Below, piece by piece: positions 53,301 through 60,648 of a stretch of DNA of 64,000 nt. The position numbers and the translations under genes are program-made. The first letter of the stretch is position 1. Every line of letters starts with the position of its first letter. The notes below the pieces were generated by a model, which ran no database searches, had not been told where the DNA came from, and saw only the letters and a list, made by a program, of their open reading frames with translations. The stretch is from Leptotrichia wadei (GTDB lineage: Bacteria > Fusobacteriota > Fusobacteriia > Fusobacteriales > Leptotrichiaceae): NCBI RefSeq assembly GCF_007990545.2, contig NZ_AP019829.2, forward strand, positions 682,001-746,000, given 5' to 3'.

Positions 53301-54299
53301 CAGATAGAATTAAAGGATTACAAAATACAAAATAATGTAAAACAAACAAAAGAAGCTACAGATCATAAAATAAATTCTTCAGATATTACAAGCTGGATTG
53401 AAATAGGTAAAACATTATACACATCAACAGAATATCCTCCAACTGAAGTAGATGTACTAAATGCAATAAGGAAAAATGGAAAAAGAGTGGCTGTGTGTCC
53501 GTTTAGTCAACGAGAGTGGAGTGAAACTCATAATTCTTCAAAGGGATTGAATAATGTTGATGGCGTTCAGGATGATGTGAAGAAGAAAGTTGAGCAGGAT
53601 TCTAAAGATAAAAATAAAGAAGAAAGAAATAAGAATACAGATAATTTAGAAAATAATGTATCAAAAGGACAGGTTTCAACAGTTAAAGCAGATAAAAAAT
53701 TAGAAAGAAAGTCTGAAAAATGTGATATAGATAACTGCCCACATAAAGAAGTCAAAGGAAGGGCGCCATGGATAAAAGTTGCAGAAGAAGAAATGAAGAA
53801 ATATAAAGGGCAAAAAGAATCTAGCCGGAGTTTATATAATAGAATACAAAAAACATATTTTCCTTATGCAAATTTTGGAACAGATAAAAAACCTACTGAA
53901 ATTGCATGGTGTGCAGCATTTGTAACATATTGCATGAAAACAGCAGGATATAAGAATTCATCTGATCCTTCTGTTGGAGGATATGATTGGGGAGTTGCGC
54001 CAAGACCAAAATTACCAAAAAGAGGATGGTTTGAAGGTGAAAAAACTAAACCTTTTGTAGGAGCTATAGGAATTTTTAAATTTCGAAAAGGTTATAGCCA
54101 CGTAGCAATATTAGTTGGAAAAAGAAAAAATGGAATGTATGTATTTTTAGGCGGAAATCAAAATAATGAAATTAATAAAACGGCTTTTGAGCCAAGTAGA
54201 ATTGATTATTTTATGAAACCCAAAAGTTATACAGTAAAACCAGAAGAGCAAGAACTACCAATAATTACAGATTCAAAAAATACAGGTACAGTAGGATAA
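50382..54299 (+). CDS. Modular DUF4280 PAAR-like protein with two cell-wall hydrolase-like domains
   Basis: The 1305-residue protein starts at GTG behind AAAGGGGGAG and has no signal peptide. Domains: (1) about 10-225, lysozyme-like, with AKLESGGKYNL (Glu26 a catalytic candidate), YYIGKYQIGTDVLMDMGW and ASHLCGQGAM; (2) about 260-690, unrecognised, charged; (3) about 708-800, DUF4280 PAAR-like, with NCMLKCTLGRD, FKSCSAIGTCQPALMGMW and IQCQHGGTISIDDAGQ; (4) a linker to about 1120; (5) about 1125-1290, NlpC/CHAP-like, with EIAWCAAFVTYC (Cys1177), YSHVAILVGKR (His1240) and FLGGNQNNEI. DUF4280 proteins sit at tips of contractile injection systems. I infer a secreted peptidoglycan-degrading effector. 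A small lipoprotein follows 10 bases later. Confidence 0.75.
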   Translation: MVNRKFNGVDIGDSAVAFFEKLAKLESGGKYNLADQKYYIGKYQIGTDVLMDMGWLPKGSTWANARFIGEGATKWKLKGKQSFLNNPAAQDEVIMRSVKMRWATLKKHKDKICKNISVPKNAVYIAPGKVRASESKVKTIIMKKRNQGYKAEDLRGKSFLLTSSGMLAASHLCGQGAMSNALGNNFKGVWGIPVDGNAMPSLLYAVNLAGHDLSVIIGFKDNCEVDHKVVEKNHTQTDNKNINKQATIQSKPKSNVSSNSLQTQKEVLTLNNAKTESDESNKEGVFSFNGQKFEEVWDSEEYKRDRAENGKAPELAFVNPDEAILKRLQAKFQDENIYNEDYVKYLETKTGKKVLEENTEDINVILKMYDEATKDNDKIGNVIRQHGFDILRGREENNEILRIQDIVYYIYSYPIPNKSAIESLEYVLGQYSARYVKYPDKKPVNKFKEDKNYVDKIQSVIQIYVKDGKTKVEKNQLPEKYDKYMQGIKDIDEIVIKVAKKPALELQKTRCENLIRELGENAAEYEKTYSIDENGVRQFPLSRRLIDNIIIEFLKVQTGFKEENETKYFDNHEYKDSNIVRNYLLWYIKRQKGIDIPSKIESGLFNRLEKIGKDIRVTTVLNDWITSKSAIKVRNIRKISDLIDEVYENYRDNSDFEKDKDIILGLFKNSKELRDYAANVDSMDLYSFYKLFYDLQNIINPTGELFVNTNCMLKCTLGRDISRLIIKEDSVMLEGGKQANINDTNIQPFKSCSAIGTCQPALMGMWEKNTDVKVRNKPALLDISTIQCQHGGTISIDDAGQKEAGTAVTKDKEVNEAVRDADCQYKLLINICSDVNNDFMQTQLKKEAQKFSKWNRFKSSTMNGANKTKIQIAEKETSSEKEKYLREKILDAFKEAYKSVKQKSGPELDTKGIIKKHGLSLCDYEQKNFYSGKMLPVIAYGYLMRAGNLTITENEKKQIEAELNSDIKTSNTEQIELKDYKIQNNVKQTKEATDHKINSSDITSWIEIGKTLYTSTEYPPTEVDVLNAIRKNGKRVAVCPFSQREWSETHNSSKGLNNVDGVQDDVKKKVEQDSKDKNKEERNKNTDNLENNVSKGQVSTVKADKKLERKSEKCDIDNCPHKEVKGRAPWIKVAEEEMKKYKGQKESSRSLYNRIQKTYFPYANFGTDKKPTEIAWCAAFVTYCMKTAGYKNSSDPSVGGYDWGVAPRPKLPKRGWFEGEKTKPFVGAIGIFKFRKGYSHVAILVGKRKNGMYVFLGGNQNNEINKTAFEPSRIDYFMKPKSYTVKPEEQELPIITDSKNTGTVG

Positions 54300-54309
54300 A
54301 GGAGATAAA

Positions 54310-54894
54310 ATGATAAAATTACTAATTAAAATAATAATACTAGCTTTAATTTCATGTTGTAGTAAAAATAATGACAATTTGTTTAATAATATTAAGTATA
54401 AAGAAAATATAGAAAAAAAGCCACAAAAGATATTGCAAAAAATGAGTTTTGATAATAAAAAATTGAATAATAAGGAAATGACTGTATCACTTAAAAGGAT
54501 TATTGATACTGTTGTTACGGCTCGGAAAAGTAAAAGTTATACATTAGAAAAATATGATGAAGATATTTTTAAAAAATATAGAGAATATTTTGATGATACC
54601 CAAAATAATAGTGAGTTTTTTGAAAAAACTTCAAATTTACTTTTAGAATTAAAGAGTGAATTGAGTAATTTAAATTATGTCAAAAATATTAAAAAGTCCG
54701 TGAAAATTAAAGGTGCTAATTACAGTTGTTCAATTCAAATAACAAAAAAACCTGAAAAATTAGGATATGTTGATGGAGATGTATATGGTACAGTTAGCTG
54801 TTCTTCGGAATATGATTCGATGAGCAGGTTTGAAGAAATTTATTTAAAAAAAGTAGGTGAGAAATATTATATATTAGATTTATTAATTTCATAA
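54310..54894 (+). CDS. Small lipoprotein, candidate immunity protein to the upstream effector
   Basis: The 194-residue protein has a lipoprotein signal (IIILALISCCSK). The mature domain has a Lys/Asn-rich linker, a helical part (about 60-125) and a beta part with LGYVDGDVYGTVSCSSEYDS near the end. No family is recognised. AAAGGAG precedes the ATG, and the gene lies 10 bases after the effector-like gene, so the two are translated from one mRNA. Periplasmic lipoproteins placed directly after cell-wall-hydrolase toxins often neutralise them; that role here is inference from position. Confidence 0.6.
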   Translation: MIKLLIKIIILALISCCSKNNDNLFNNIKYKENIEKKPQKILQKMSFDNKKLNNKEMTVSLKRIIDTVVTARKSKSYTLEKYDEDIFKKYREYFDDTQNNSEFFEKTSNLLLELKSELSNLNYVKNIKKSVKIKGANYSCSIQITKKPEKLGYVDGDVYGTVSCSSEYDSMSRFEEIYLKKVGEKYYILDLLIS

Positions 54895-54902
54895 AAAATA
54901 TA

Positions 54903-54931
54903 TTGACAAATTTTGAATTTTAGTTTAAAAT
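54903..54931 (+). promoter_or_regulatory. Promoter for the sheath-like gene
   Basis: TTGACA and TAAAAT are separated by 17 bases. The boxes lie immediately after the lipoprotein stop, so the next two genes can be expressed independently of the effector. Confidence 0.65.
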
Positions 54932-55010
54932 AATATTAATTAAAATTTAATTAATATATAGAAGGGGGAGAATTGAAATTATTTGAAATAATACATAAAA
55001 TTAATGCAGG

Positions 55011-57227
55011 TTGACTGAAAATAATTTTTATGGTATTAAAAGTAATTTTGAAAGGAATATGAGGAATAAAAATGTTATAAATCAGACTAATCGAACTATT
55101 TTGTTTGAGGAAATTAATCCAGAGAAAATGGATATTTTGACACTTGTTAATGATGCTAGAAATATGGATTCGTTGGATGATGAAAATATTATTGAGATTA
55201 ATAGGCATCTTTTGGTTGGGAGTTTTGAGGAGTTTTTGGAAAAATTTGATCCGAAAGTGTATAGTTATTTTGATGCAGAGAGTCAGAGTATCAAGTATAT
55301 TTTGAAAAAACCTGAAGGAGTACCTGAGGATCTTGTGACAGAAATTAAGATTAATAATGGGAATACATTTTTTAAAATGCTAAGTACATTGATTGAAGCT
55401 AGAAAGTCACAAGGGAATAGAAATGTAGATTTTAAGTTTGAAAATATTTTGGAGTTAATTTCTCCGAAAAAGGTTATTGAGGATATTAAGCAGACAAGAA
55501 AAGAGATTGCTCATATTTTTCAGAAGTATGAAGAATTGGATGATGAGAATCCTAAAAAGTTAGAATTGGGGGATAAACTTAATACAAAGTTTGAGGAGGC
55601 TTCTGAAAATTATAGTAATGTACTTGGAATGTTGCCGCTTGCAATTGAAGACATAAAAACTCGGCTATTAATTGGAAATGATTCGAACAATTTTAAATCA
55701 GAGAAAATAAAATTGGGAATGTTACAGGTTGGAGAGAAAGGAGAACTTGAGGTAATTGAGTATAAGCAGGAAAATCAAAATTCACTTGCGATGATTGAAG
55801 AAAAAAATACAACAGCTCTGGTTGAGGCCTTTAGGGATGACTATGAAAATGTGACAGATGAACCAAATAAGTATATTAGTGATTTGGTTGTTAGAACATT
55901 TGTGCCGCTTGCGAAAACATTTGTGGATGTAGATCCTAAGCAGGAAGTTCAAAATTATAATAATTATTTGGCATTTTATAAATCGGCTCAAGAGGATTTT
56001 ATAAAAATTGCGAAGCCTTTGATTGAAAAAATATTGGGTGTGAAAATGTTTTTTGAGCAGTATGATGTTAGAATGGGGCTTATGAAACCGACACTTTTGA
56101 TTACAAATGTAAAACCTGAAATGATTGTAAAGGCTGGAAATAAGGATAAATTACGTGCATTTTTGAATACGACTAATGAGAAAAATGATTTTGATAATAC
56201 AGTATGGTTTGGGATTTATCCAAATGTTGATTTGGATATGAAAAAATCAGAGAAAAAAGTTCGTGAAAGATTTATGGGGACTAAAAATGAGGAAAAAACA
56301 GAGAAGAATACAATAGAAGTATTAACAAATTTAATGACTGTTTTGGCAGAATATAAAGTTCAAGTATTTTTTAACTTTGAAGGAAAGCCTGAAACTTCAT
56401 TTGACAATCTTGCAACAACTGGTGTAGATAAATATATTGAAAAAACTCAAATTTTAGAAAATCAAAAATATTCAGAATACTTAGTTCCAGTAATTCCTAA
56501 TTTTACAATAATTCCAAAGGATAAATCAGGAGTTATGCTAGATTATAAAATGAAATTTGAAGAGGAAACAGGAGTATTGCTTTCAAAAGAACAGGAAGAT
56601 TTGTTAAAATTTTGGATAGAAGGTGTGTATATAGATGCATCTTATGTTGCAGCTGGAATAATTAGTGCGATACAATGTCCAAATTATCTAAAGGAAAGAT
56701 TTTCAAATGTATCGCCGCTTTATCCAGGAGTACGTTTTGATATTGAAGAAAAGGATAACTCATATCATGCGAAAACAACAATGTCTAAGGAAATATCAGG
56801 ATTTACAAATACAATAAAAGATAGAATAAATCAGTTTAATTATGGATTCGTATTTTCATCGGATAATGCGAATGTAGCACGTGAAAAAATTAGAAATATT
56901 GTCGTTTATAAGGCAAGAACTTTGCTAAAAAATCTAGATGGAGGATATGAGCCGCTTTATAAGACACTTACAACGACTTACATTGAAAGAACATTGAGAT
57001 TTACGACAACAGATTTTAAAGAAGACAAATTAAATATGTTTTTTAGCACAAATCCTGAAAGTCAAAAATCAATTTGGTTAAAAGATACAAAATTTGTAAA
57101 TGGAATTATGCAAAAGGGAGATGACTTATCTCATGTGATTGATGCAGATAATGGAATTTGTCAGCTAAATATAACTTTTGCAGGAAATTTGAAGAATTTG
57201 CAGGTTGAAATTAATAAAAATTATTAG
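55011..57227 (+). CDS. Large protein, possible contractile-sheath homolog (TssB/TssC-like)
   Basis: The product has up to 738 residues and no signal peptide or membrane helix. I do not recognise a firm family. The N-terminal part (ILTLVNDARNM, then RHLLVGSFEEFLEKFDPKVY) is reminiscent of T6SS TssB/TssC openings. The segment VYIDASYVAAGIISAIQCPN recalls the sheath loop PPSGhVAGIYAR, and the C-terminus (NGICQLNITFAGNLKNLQVE) ends in strands as sheath proteins do. This is weak pattern evidence. The start is unclear: TTG at 55011 has a poor site, ATG at 55059 (MRNKNVINQ) has AAAGGA. It lies downstream of the effector-like operon and upstream of a baseplate-like gene. Confidence 0.5.
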   Translation: MTENNFYGIKSNFERNMRNKNVINQTNRTILFEEINPEKMDILTLVNDARNMDSLDDENIIEINRHLLVGSFEEFLEKFDPKVYSYFDAESQSIKYILKKPEGVPEDLVTEIKINNGNTFFKMLSTLIEARKSQGNRNVDFKFENILELISPKKVIEDIKQTRKEIAHIFQKYEELDDENPKKLELGDKLNTKFEEASENYSNVLGMLPLAIEDIKTRLLIGNDSNNFKSEKIKLGMLQVGEKGELEVIEYKQENQNSLAMIEEKNTTALVEAFRDDYENVTDEPNKYISDLVVRTFVPLAKTFVDVDPKQEVQNYNNYLAFYKSAQEDFIKIAKPLIEKILGVKMFFEQYDVRMGLMKPTLLITNVKPEMIVKAGNKDKLRAFLNTTNEKNDFDNTVWFGIYPNVDLDMKKSEKKVRERFMGTKNEEKTEKNTIEVLTNLMTVLAEYKVQVFFNFEGKPETSFDNLATTGVDKYIEKTQILENQKYSEYLVPVIPNFTIIPKDKSGVMLDYKMKFEEETGVLLSKEQEDLLKFWIEGVYIDASYVAAGIISAIQCPNYLKERFSNVSPLYPGVRFDIEEKDNSYHAKTTMSKEISGFTNTIKDRINQFNYGFVFSSDNANVAREKIRNIVVYKARTLLKNLDGGYEPLYKTLTTTYIERTLRFTTTDFKEDKLNMFFSTNPESQKSIWLKDTKFVNGIMQKGDDLSHVIDADNGICQLNITFAGNLKNLQVEINKNY

Positions 57228-57284
57228 TATTAATAAAGGAAAATAAAAAAAATAAAGAGGCTAAAGAAATAAAATGGGGGAAAA

Positions 57285-58163
57285 ATGATTGAAAATAAAT
57301 ATCCGATATTTGGGAATGGGCAGGTGATAAATAAGGAAGCACTTGATTTATTGAGGGATAATCCTGCGGAATTGACGGATTTATTATATTTGGATAAAAA
57401 AGATGGAATAATCTCGGGATTTGACCTTATTACAGATTTAGATAATAAAAAAGTTACTGTGACAAGGGGAATTATTAAATATAATGAAAAAATCTTTTGG
57501 ATGAATGAAGATTATAAATTTAATATGCCTGAGATTGAGAATAGATATATTTTGAAATTAAAATTATTTTCAGATTTTGAAGAAAGAAAATTTTATATTA
57601 GAAGTGCTGATTTTTCATTGGAAATTTTAGATATTGGAGCGAGTAATAGTGAAAATACTGAAATTGAAAATAAAATTTCGAATGGTTTGGAAATTCAAGA
57701 AGAAAATAATAACAAAACAAAAGAACTTTGGAAAAGTAAAATTGGAGAAATTGAAATAACACGTTTTATTACTAGAATAGGAGCGGAACTTAGAAATGAC
57801 TATAATAGTTTTAGAGATTTAAGACGTGATTTTAATTTACTGGAACTTATAAATATAAAATATTCTTCAAAACATGAATTGGGGACACTTCATCCTAAAA
57901 TTTTGAAATTATTTGGGAAAGAGGCTTCTAAAAAGGAGAATTTAGATATTTATGATGTAAATTTTTATGTAAATTGTTTAAATGGAAGTGTAGAAAGAGA
58001 TGCTATAATTGCTTATATTAATTTAAAATTACAAATGGAACAGGAAAATTATACCAATGAAGAACTTTATCAGTATTTAGTTAAAATTTTGGATAATTTA
58101 GGAAAAGACAGAAAAATTACTGAGAAAAAGAGAGTTATTCCTAGAAAAATAACTATTGAATAG
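57285..58163 (+). CDS. Unrecognised protein, possible phage-tail/baseplate-type component
   Basis: The 292-residue protein has a beta-rich N-terminal half with a DGIISGFDLITDLDNKKVTV hairpin and TRGIIKYNEKIFWMNEDY, a style common in phage tail and baseplate proteins. A Glu/Asn-rich linker (about 120-150) and a helical C-terminal half follow. No family was identified. GGGGGAAAA precedes the ATG, and it follows the sheath-like gene after 57 bases. Context with a DUF4280 protein suggests an injection-apparatus part, but this is inference. Confidence 0.5.
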   Translation: MIENKYPIFGNGQVINKEALDLLRDNPAELTDLLYLDKKDGIISGFDLITDLDNKKVTVTRGIIKYNEKIFWMNEDYKFNMPEIENRYILKLKLFSDFEERKFYIRSADFSLEILDIGASNSENTEIENKISNGLEIQEENNNKTKELWKSKIGEIEITRFITRIGAELRNDYNSFRDLRRDFNLLELINIKYSSKHELGTLHPKILKLFGKEASKKENLDIYDVNFYVNCLNGSVERDAIIAYINLKLQMEQENYTNEELYQYLVKILDNLGKDRKITEKKRVIPRKITIE

Positions 58164-58272
58164 AAAAAAATATTTAGATTTTTAAAATATAAAAAAAGTT
58201 TTAAAATTTTTAGAAAAGTCAAGCAAGGAATTATAAGCTTTTATAAATTTTTAAATAATATAATTATTTATG

Positions 58273-58294
58273 ACAAGGGGTCAAAACCCCTTGT
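58273..58294. terminator. Bidirectional terminator between the baseplate-like gene and a minus-strand lipoprotein
   Basis: ACAAGGGG and CCCCTTGT form a perfect 8-bp stem with a 6-base loop, followed by TTTTA. Genes on both sides converge on it. Confidence 0.8.
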
Positions 58295-58366
58295 TTTAGT
58301 TACCAAATAAGTTTAATAATACTCAATGATAATTAAGTGTTTTTTAGTTAAATCAAATAAAAAAAA

Positions 58367-58921
58367 TTAATCTACTGTAAATAGAAATTGGCTTCCTGCA
58401 TATAATCCCAATTTATTTTTCTTTAACTTGAATGTATAATTACCATCTGTTAGGCTGTCATTTTTTTCATTAAAGGTTAAATTTTTAGTATCAACTTGCA
58501 TTCCATTTTCTGATTCGCCTTTGTAGGTTATTTTGTATTGGTTATTTTGTTTAGAAAATACTAAAACTCTATCTTCCATTGGAATTTCCTTACCAATAAG
58601 TTTATCTACGTGTTGTAAAGTCTTACTAGCTTTTACTTCTTCAGCTTTTACTTGTGAAGGTGGTTGAATATTAGCACTCTCATTGATATTTTCTGTAGTT
58701 TTATTTGCGGCTTCTGCAGCTTGTGCGGCTGGTTGAACTTCTGATGAAGCGGCGGTATTTTCTTGGGAATTATTGCTGTTATTGGCGGCAGTATTATCTA
58801 CACTTTGTTGTTCGATTTGGATTTCATCTTGATCTTCATCTTGTTTTGCTTCTTTTTTTCCACAGCTAATTACGGCAAAAATTGCTAAACATCCTAATAG
58901 AATATATTTTTTTAGGTTCAT
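58367..58921 (-). CDS. Lipoprotein with acidic/Ala-rich linker
   Basis: The 184-residue protein has a lipoprotein signal (CLAIFAVISCGKK). A low-complexity linker rich in Asp, Gln, Asn and Ala covers about 25-95, and a small beta-rich C-terminal domain about 115-184 (DRVLVFSKQNNQYKITYKGE, YTFKLKKNKLGLYAGSQFLF). No family is recognised. AAAGGAAG lies 10 bases before the ATG. It has its own promoter and the shared bidirectional terminator, so it is a single-gene unit unrelated by transcription to the effector region. Confidence 0.8.
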   Translation of the reverse strand: MNLKKYILLGCLAIFAVISCGKKEAKQDEDQDEIQIEQQSVDNTAANNSNNSQENTAASSEVQPAAQAAEAANKTTENINESANIQPPSQVKAEEVKASKTLQHVDKLIGKEIPMEDRVLVFSKQNNQYKITYKGESENGMQVDTKNLTFNEKNDSLTDGNYTFKLKKNKLGLYAGSQFLFTVD

Positions 58922-58986
58922 AAATTATCACTTCCTTTTAATTAAATTTTATTTTGTAATTGATTTAAAATAATTATTATAACTAT

Positions 58987-59015
58987 ATTTTATATTGTTT
59001 TTAGTAAAATTACAA
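58987..59015 (-). promoter_or_regulatory. Promoter for the minus-strand lipoprotein
   Basis: On the minus strand TTGTAA and TAAAAT are separated by 17 bases, about 66 bases before the start codon. The remaining 385-base divergent gap up to the csp gene holds an imperfect hairpin near 59082-59124 and the csp promoter, but no gene. Confidence 0.6.
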
Positions 59016-59209
59016 GAGTTTTATTACAATAAAAATTGTAAATTTAGAATTTAAAATATGGCAATTAAAAAAATTTTGAGATTCCTTAAAAGAGCATAAT
59101 TACTTTATTTTTAAAGGAATTTTAGTGTACTTTATAAACAAATTCTTAAAAGTAATTAAAAAATTAAGAAAAAAAGCTATTATTTTTTTGAAAAATATGG
59201 TATAATACT

Positions 59210-59306
59210 TATAGATAACCAAAAGCAAGAAGTAAGTGTAACAAAATATAGATATTTGTAACAGTAACAAGTTGTTTGAGGTATTAAAATTTTAGGAGGT
59301 AATACT
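59210..59306 (+). promoter_or_regulatory. -10 box and untranslated leader of the cold-shock gene
   Basis: A TATAAT lies at about 59210-59215, with only a weak -35 match. About 90 bases of leader run to the start codon and end in TTTAGGAGG. Long leaders of csp mRNAs often act as cold-responsive structures; no specific fold was established here. Confidence 0.45.
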
Positions 59307-59504
59307 TTGTTAGGTAAAGTAAAATGGTTTAACGAAAAAAAAGGATTTGGATTTATTTCAGGAGAAGATGGAAATGATTATTTCTTACATTTCTCAAAAA
59401 TTAATAAAGAAGGATTCAAAACAGTTAACGAAGGTGAAGAAGTAAGTTTTGATGTAGAAGAAGGACCAAAAGGACCTCAAGCAACAAATGTAATTTCTCA
59501 ATAA
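59307..59504 (+). CDS. csp: Cold-shock domain protein
   Basis: The 65-residue CspA-type protein has the RNA-binding motifs [11 protein letters not shown] (RNP1) and YFLHFSKIN (RNP2-like; VFVHF is usual), preceded by [10 protein letters not shown]. It acts as an RNA chaperone. The start codon is TTG, clear from the AGGAGG site 7 bases upstream and from the canonical LGKVKWFN opening. A terminator follows. Confidence 0.95.
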   Translation: MLGKVKWFNEKKGFGFISGEDGNDYFLHFSKINKEGFKTVNEGEEVSFDVEEGPKGPQATNVISQ

Positions 59505-59524
59505 TCGATTAATTAATTTTGTGT

Positions 59525-59570
59525 AAAAAAGGCTGTTTCAAAATGGTAAATTTTGGGATGGCTTTTTTCT
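59525..59570 (+). terminator. Terminator after the cold-shock gene
   Basis: An A-rich arm through GGCTGTTTCAAAAT pairs, with several G-U pairs, with ATTTTGGGATGGC and a T run. Confidence 0.7.
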
Positions 59571-59607
59571 TTATTTTGGATACAATATATGAAAGCGAGG
59601 AAATATT

Positions 59608-60465
59608 ATGTTGGTAGATTATCATATGCACTTTGAATATGGAAGTTATAACGAGAATTATGTAAATCCTTTTTTTGAAAAGGCAAAGGAAATGGGGCTG
59701 ACAGAAATAGGGATTACAGAGCATACCCATGGATTTAAGGAATTTAAGGACTTGTATTATGATGAGTTAATTTTGGATGATAGTGAAACTGGGAATTTTC
59801 AGAAAAAATGGCTTGAACAGAAAACTAAATTTGTTCATACATTGGATGAATACAGAGATTTTATAAATAAATTGAAAGCAAAAGGCTATCCAGTAAAATT
59901 TGGAATTGAAGTTTGTAATTTTAGAAATCAGGAAAAAGTTAAGGAAATATTATCTAAATATGACTTTGATTATTTAATTGTTTCAATTCATTTTATTAAG
60001 GGTTGGGGATTTGATTTTAGTGCTTTGAAGCATAAATTTACAGATGGTAATTTGGTGCAAATTTGGAAGGATTATGCAAAAGAAATTGAAGATGTGGCAA
60101 ATACAGGAATGTATGATATTTTGGGACATCCATTCAATTTGAGATTGTTTAAAAATATTCCTGAGAAGAAAGATGTTGATAAGTTGCTTGAAAGTACGGC
60201 TAAATGCCTAAAAAAGAATAATATGATTGTGGATGTAAATACTGGTACATTTTATCGGTATCCAATTAAGGAAATTACGCCGTATAGGGATTTTATGGAA
60301 TATGTGAAAAAATATGATATTCCTGTAATTTTATCAAGTGATTCGCATTATTCTGAACATGTTGGAATGAAAATCAAGGAAGCGGGAGAATATGTGAAGG
60401 AATTTGGAATTACTGAAATGGTAACTTTTGATAAAAGAAAGAGAAAAATGGTTGAAATTGGATAA
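59608..60465 (+). CDS. PHP-family phosphatase, histidinol-phosphatase-like
   Basis: The 285-residue PHP-domain protein opens with VDYHMHFEYGSYNENY (metal-binding His pair). It has EIGITEHTHGFKEF, FGIEVCNF, YLIVSIHFIKGWGF, DILGHPFNLRLF and ILSSDSHYSEHVG, all metal ligand positions of the HisK type. Such enzymes hydrolyse phosphate monoesters, classically L-histidinol phosphate. No other histidine genes are nearby, so the substrate is not certain. GCGAGGAAA precedes the ATG. Confidence 0.85.
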   Translation: MLVDYHMHFEYGSYNENYVNPFFEKAKEMGLTEIGITEHTHGFKEFKDLYYDELILDDSETGNFQKKWLEQKTKFVHTLDEYRDFINKLKAKGYPVKFGIEVCNFRNQEKVKEILSKYDFDYLIVSIHFIKGWGFDFSALKHKFTDGNLVQIWKDYAKEIEDVANTGMYDILGHPFNLRLFKNIPEKKDVDKLLESTAKCLKKNNMIVDVNTGTFYRYPIKEITPYRDFMEYVKKYDIPVILSSDSHYSEHVGMKIKEAGEYVKEFGITEMVTFDKRKRKMVEIG

Positions 60466-60509
60466 TTAATAGTATTAGATGACTTAAGTTTTTTATCTAT
60501 ACAATGGTT

Positions 60510-60569
60510 CAAATCTCTTGTTAGCAAATAATAAAAATATAACTTTTATTTTTAAATTGGGTTTGGCAT
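60510..60569. repeat. Dispersed intergenic repeat (second copy near 10719-10773)
   Basis: Both copies contain GTTAGC(A/G)AATAAT, then TTTTATTTTTAAAT or TTCTATTTTTAAAT, a GTTT core and CAT, in the same order. Neither copy codes for protein. Confidence 0.45.
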
Positions 60570-60603
60570 GAATTAACAAATTTAAGTTCATTAATAAAAA
60601 ATG

Positions 60604-60632
60604 GGGATTATCTTAAAATACAAGATAATCCC
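60604..60632. terminator. Bidirectional terminator between the PHP and Wzz-type genes
   Basis: GGGATTATCTT and AAGATAATCCC form a perfect 11-bp stem with a 7-base loop; both flanks are T or A rich. Confidence 0.85.
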
Positions 60633-60648
60633 TTTAATTTTATTGTTT

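Noticed and set aside
50382-54299. Phage endolysin in a prophage
   Set aside because: No integrase, terminase, capsid, portal or holin genes are nearby, and the DUF4280 domain is not an endolysin feature.
55011-57227. Firm call as T6SS TssC
   Set aside because: The diagnostic TssC core motifs were not found and the length (738) exceeds TssC; only a tentative sheath-like label is kept.
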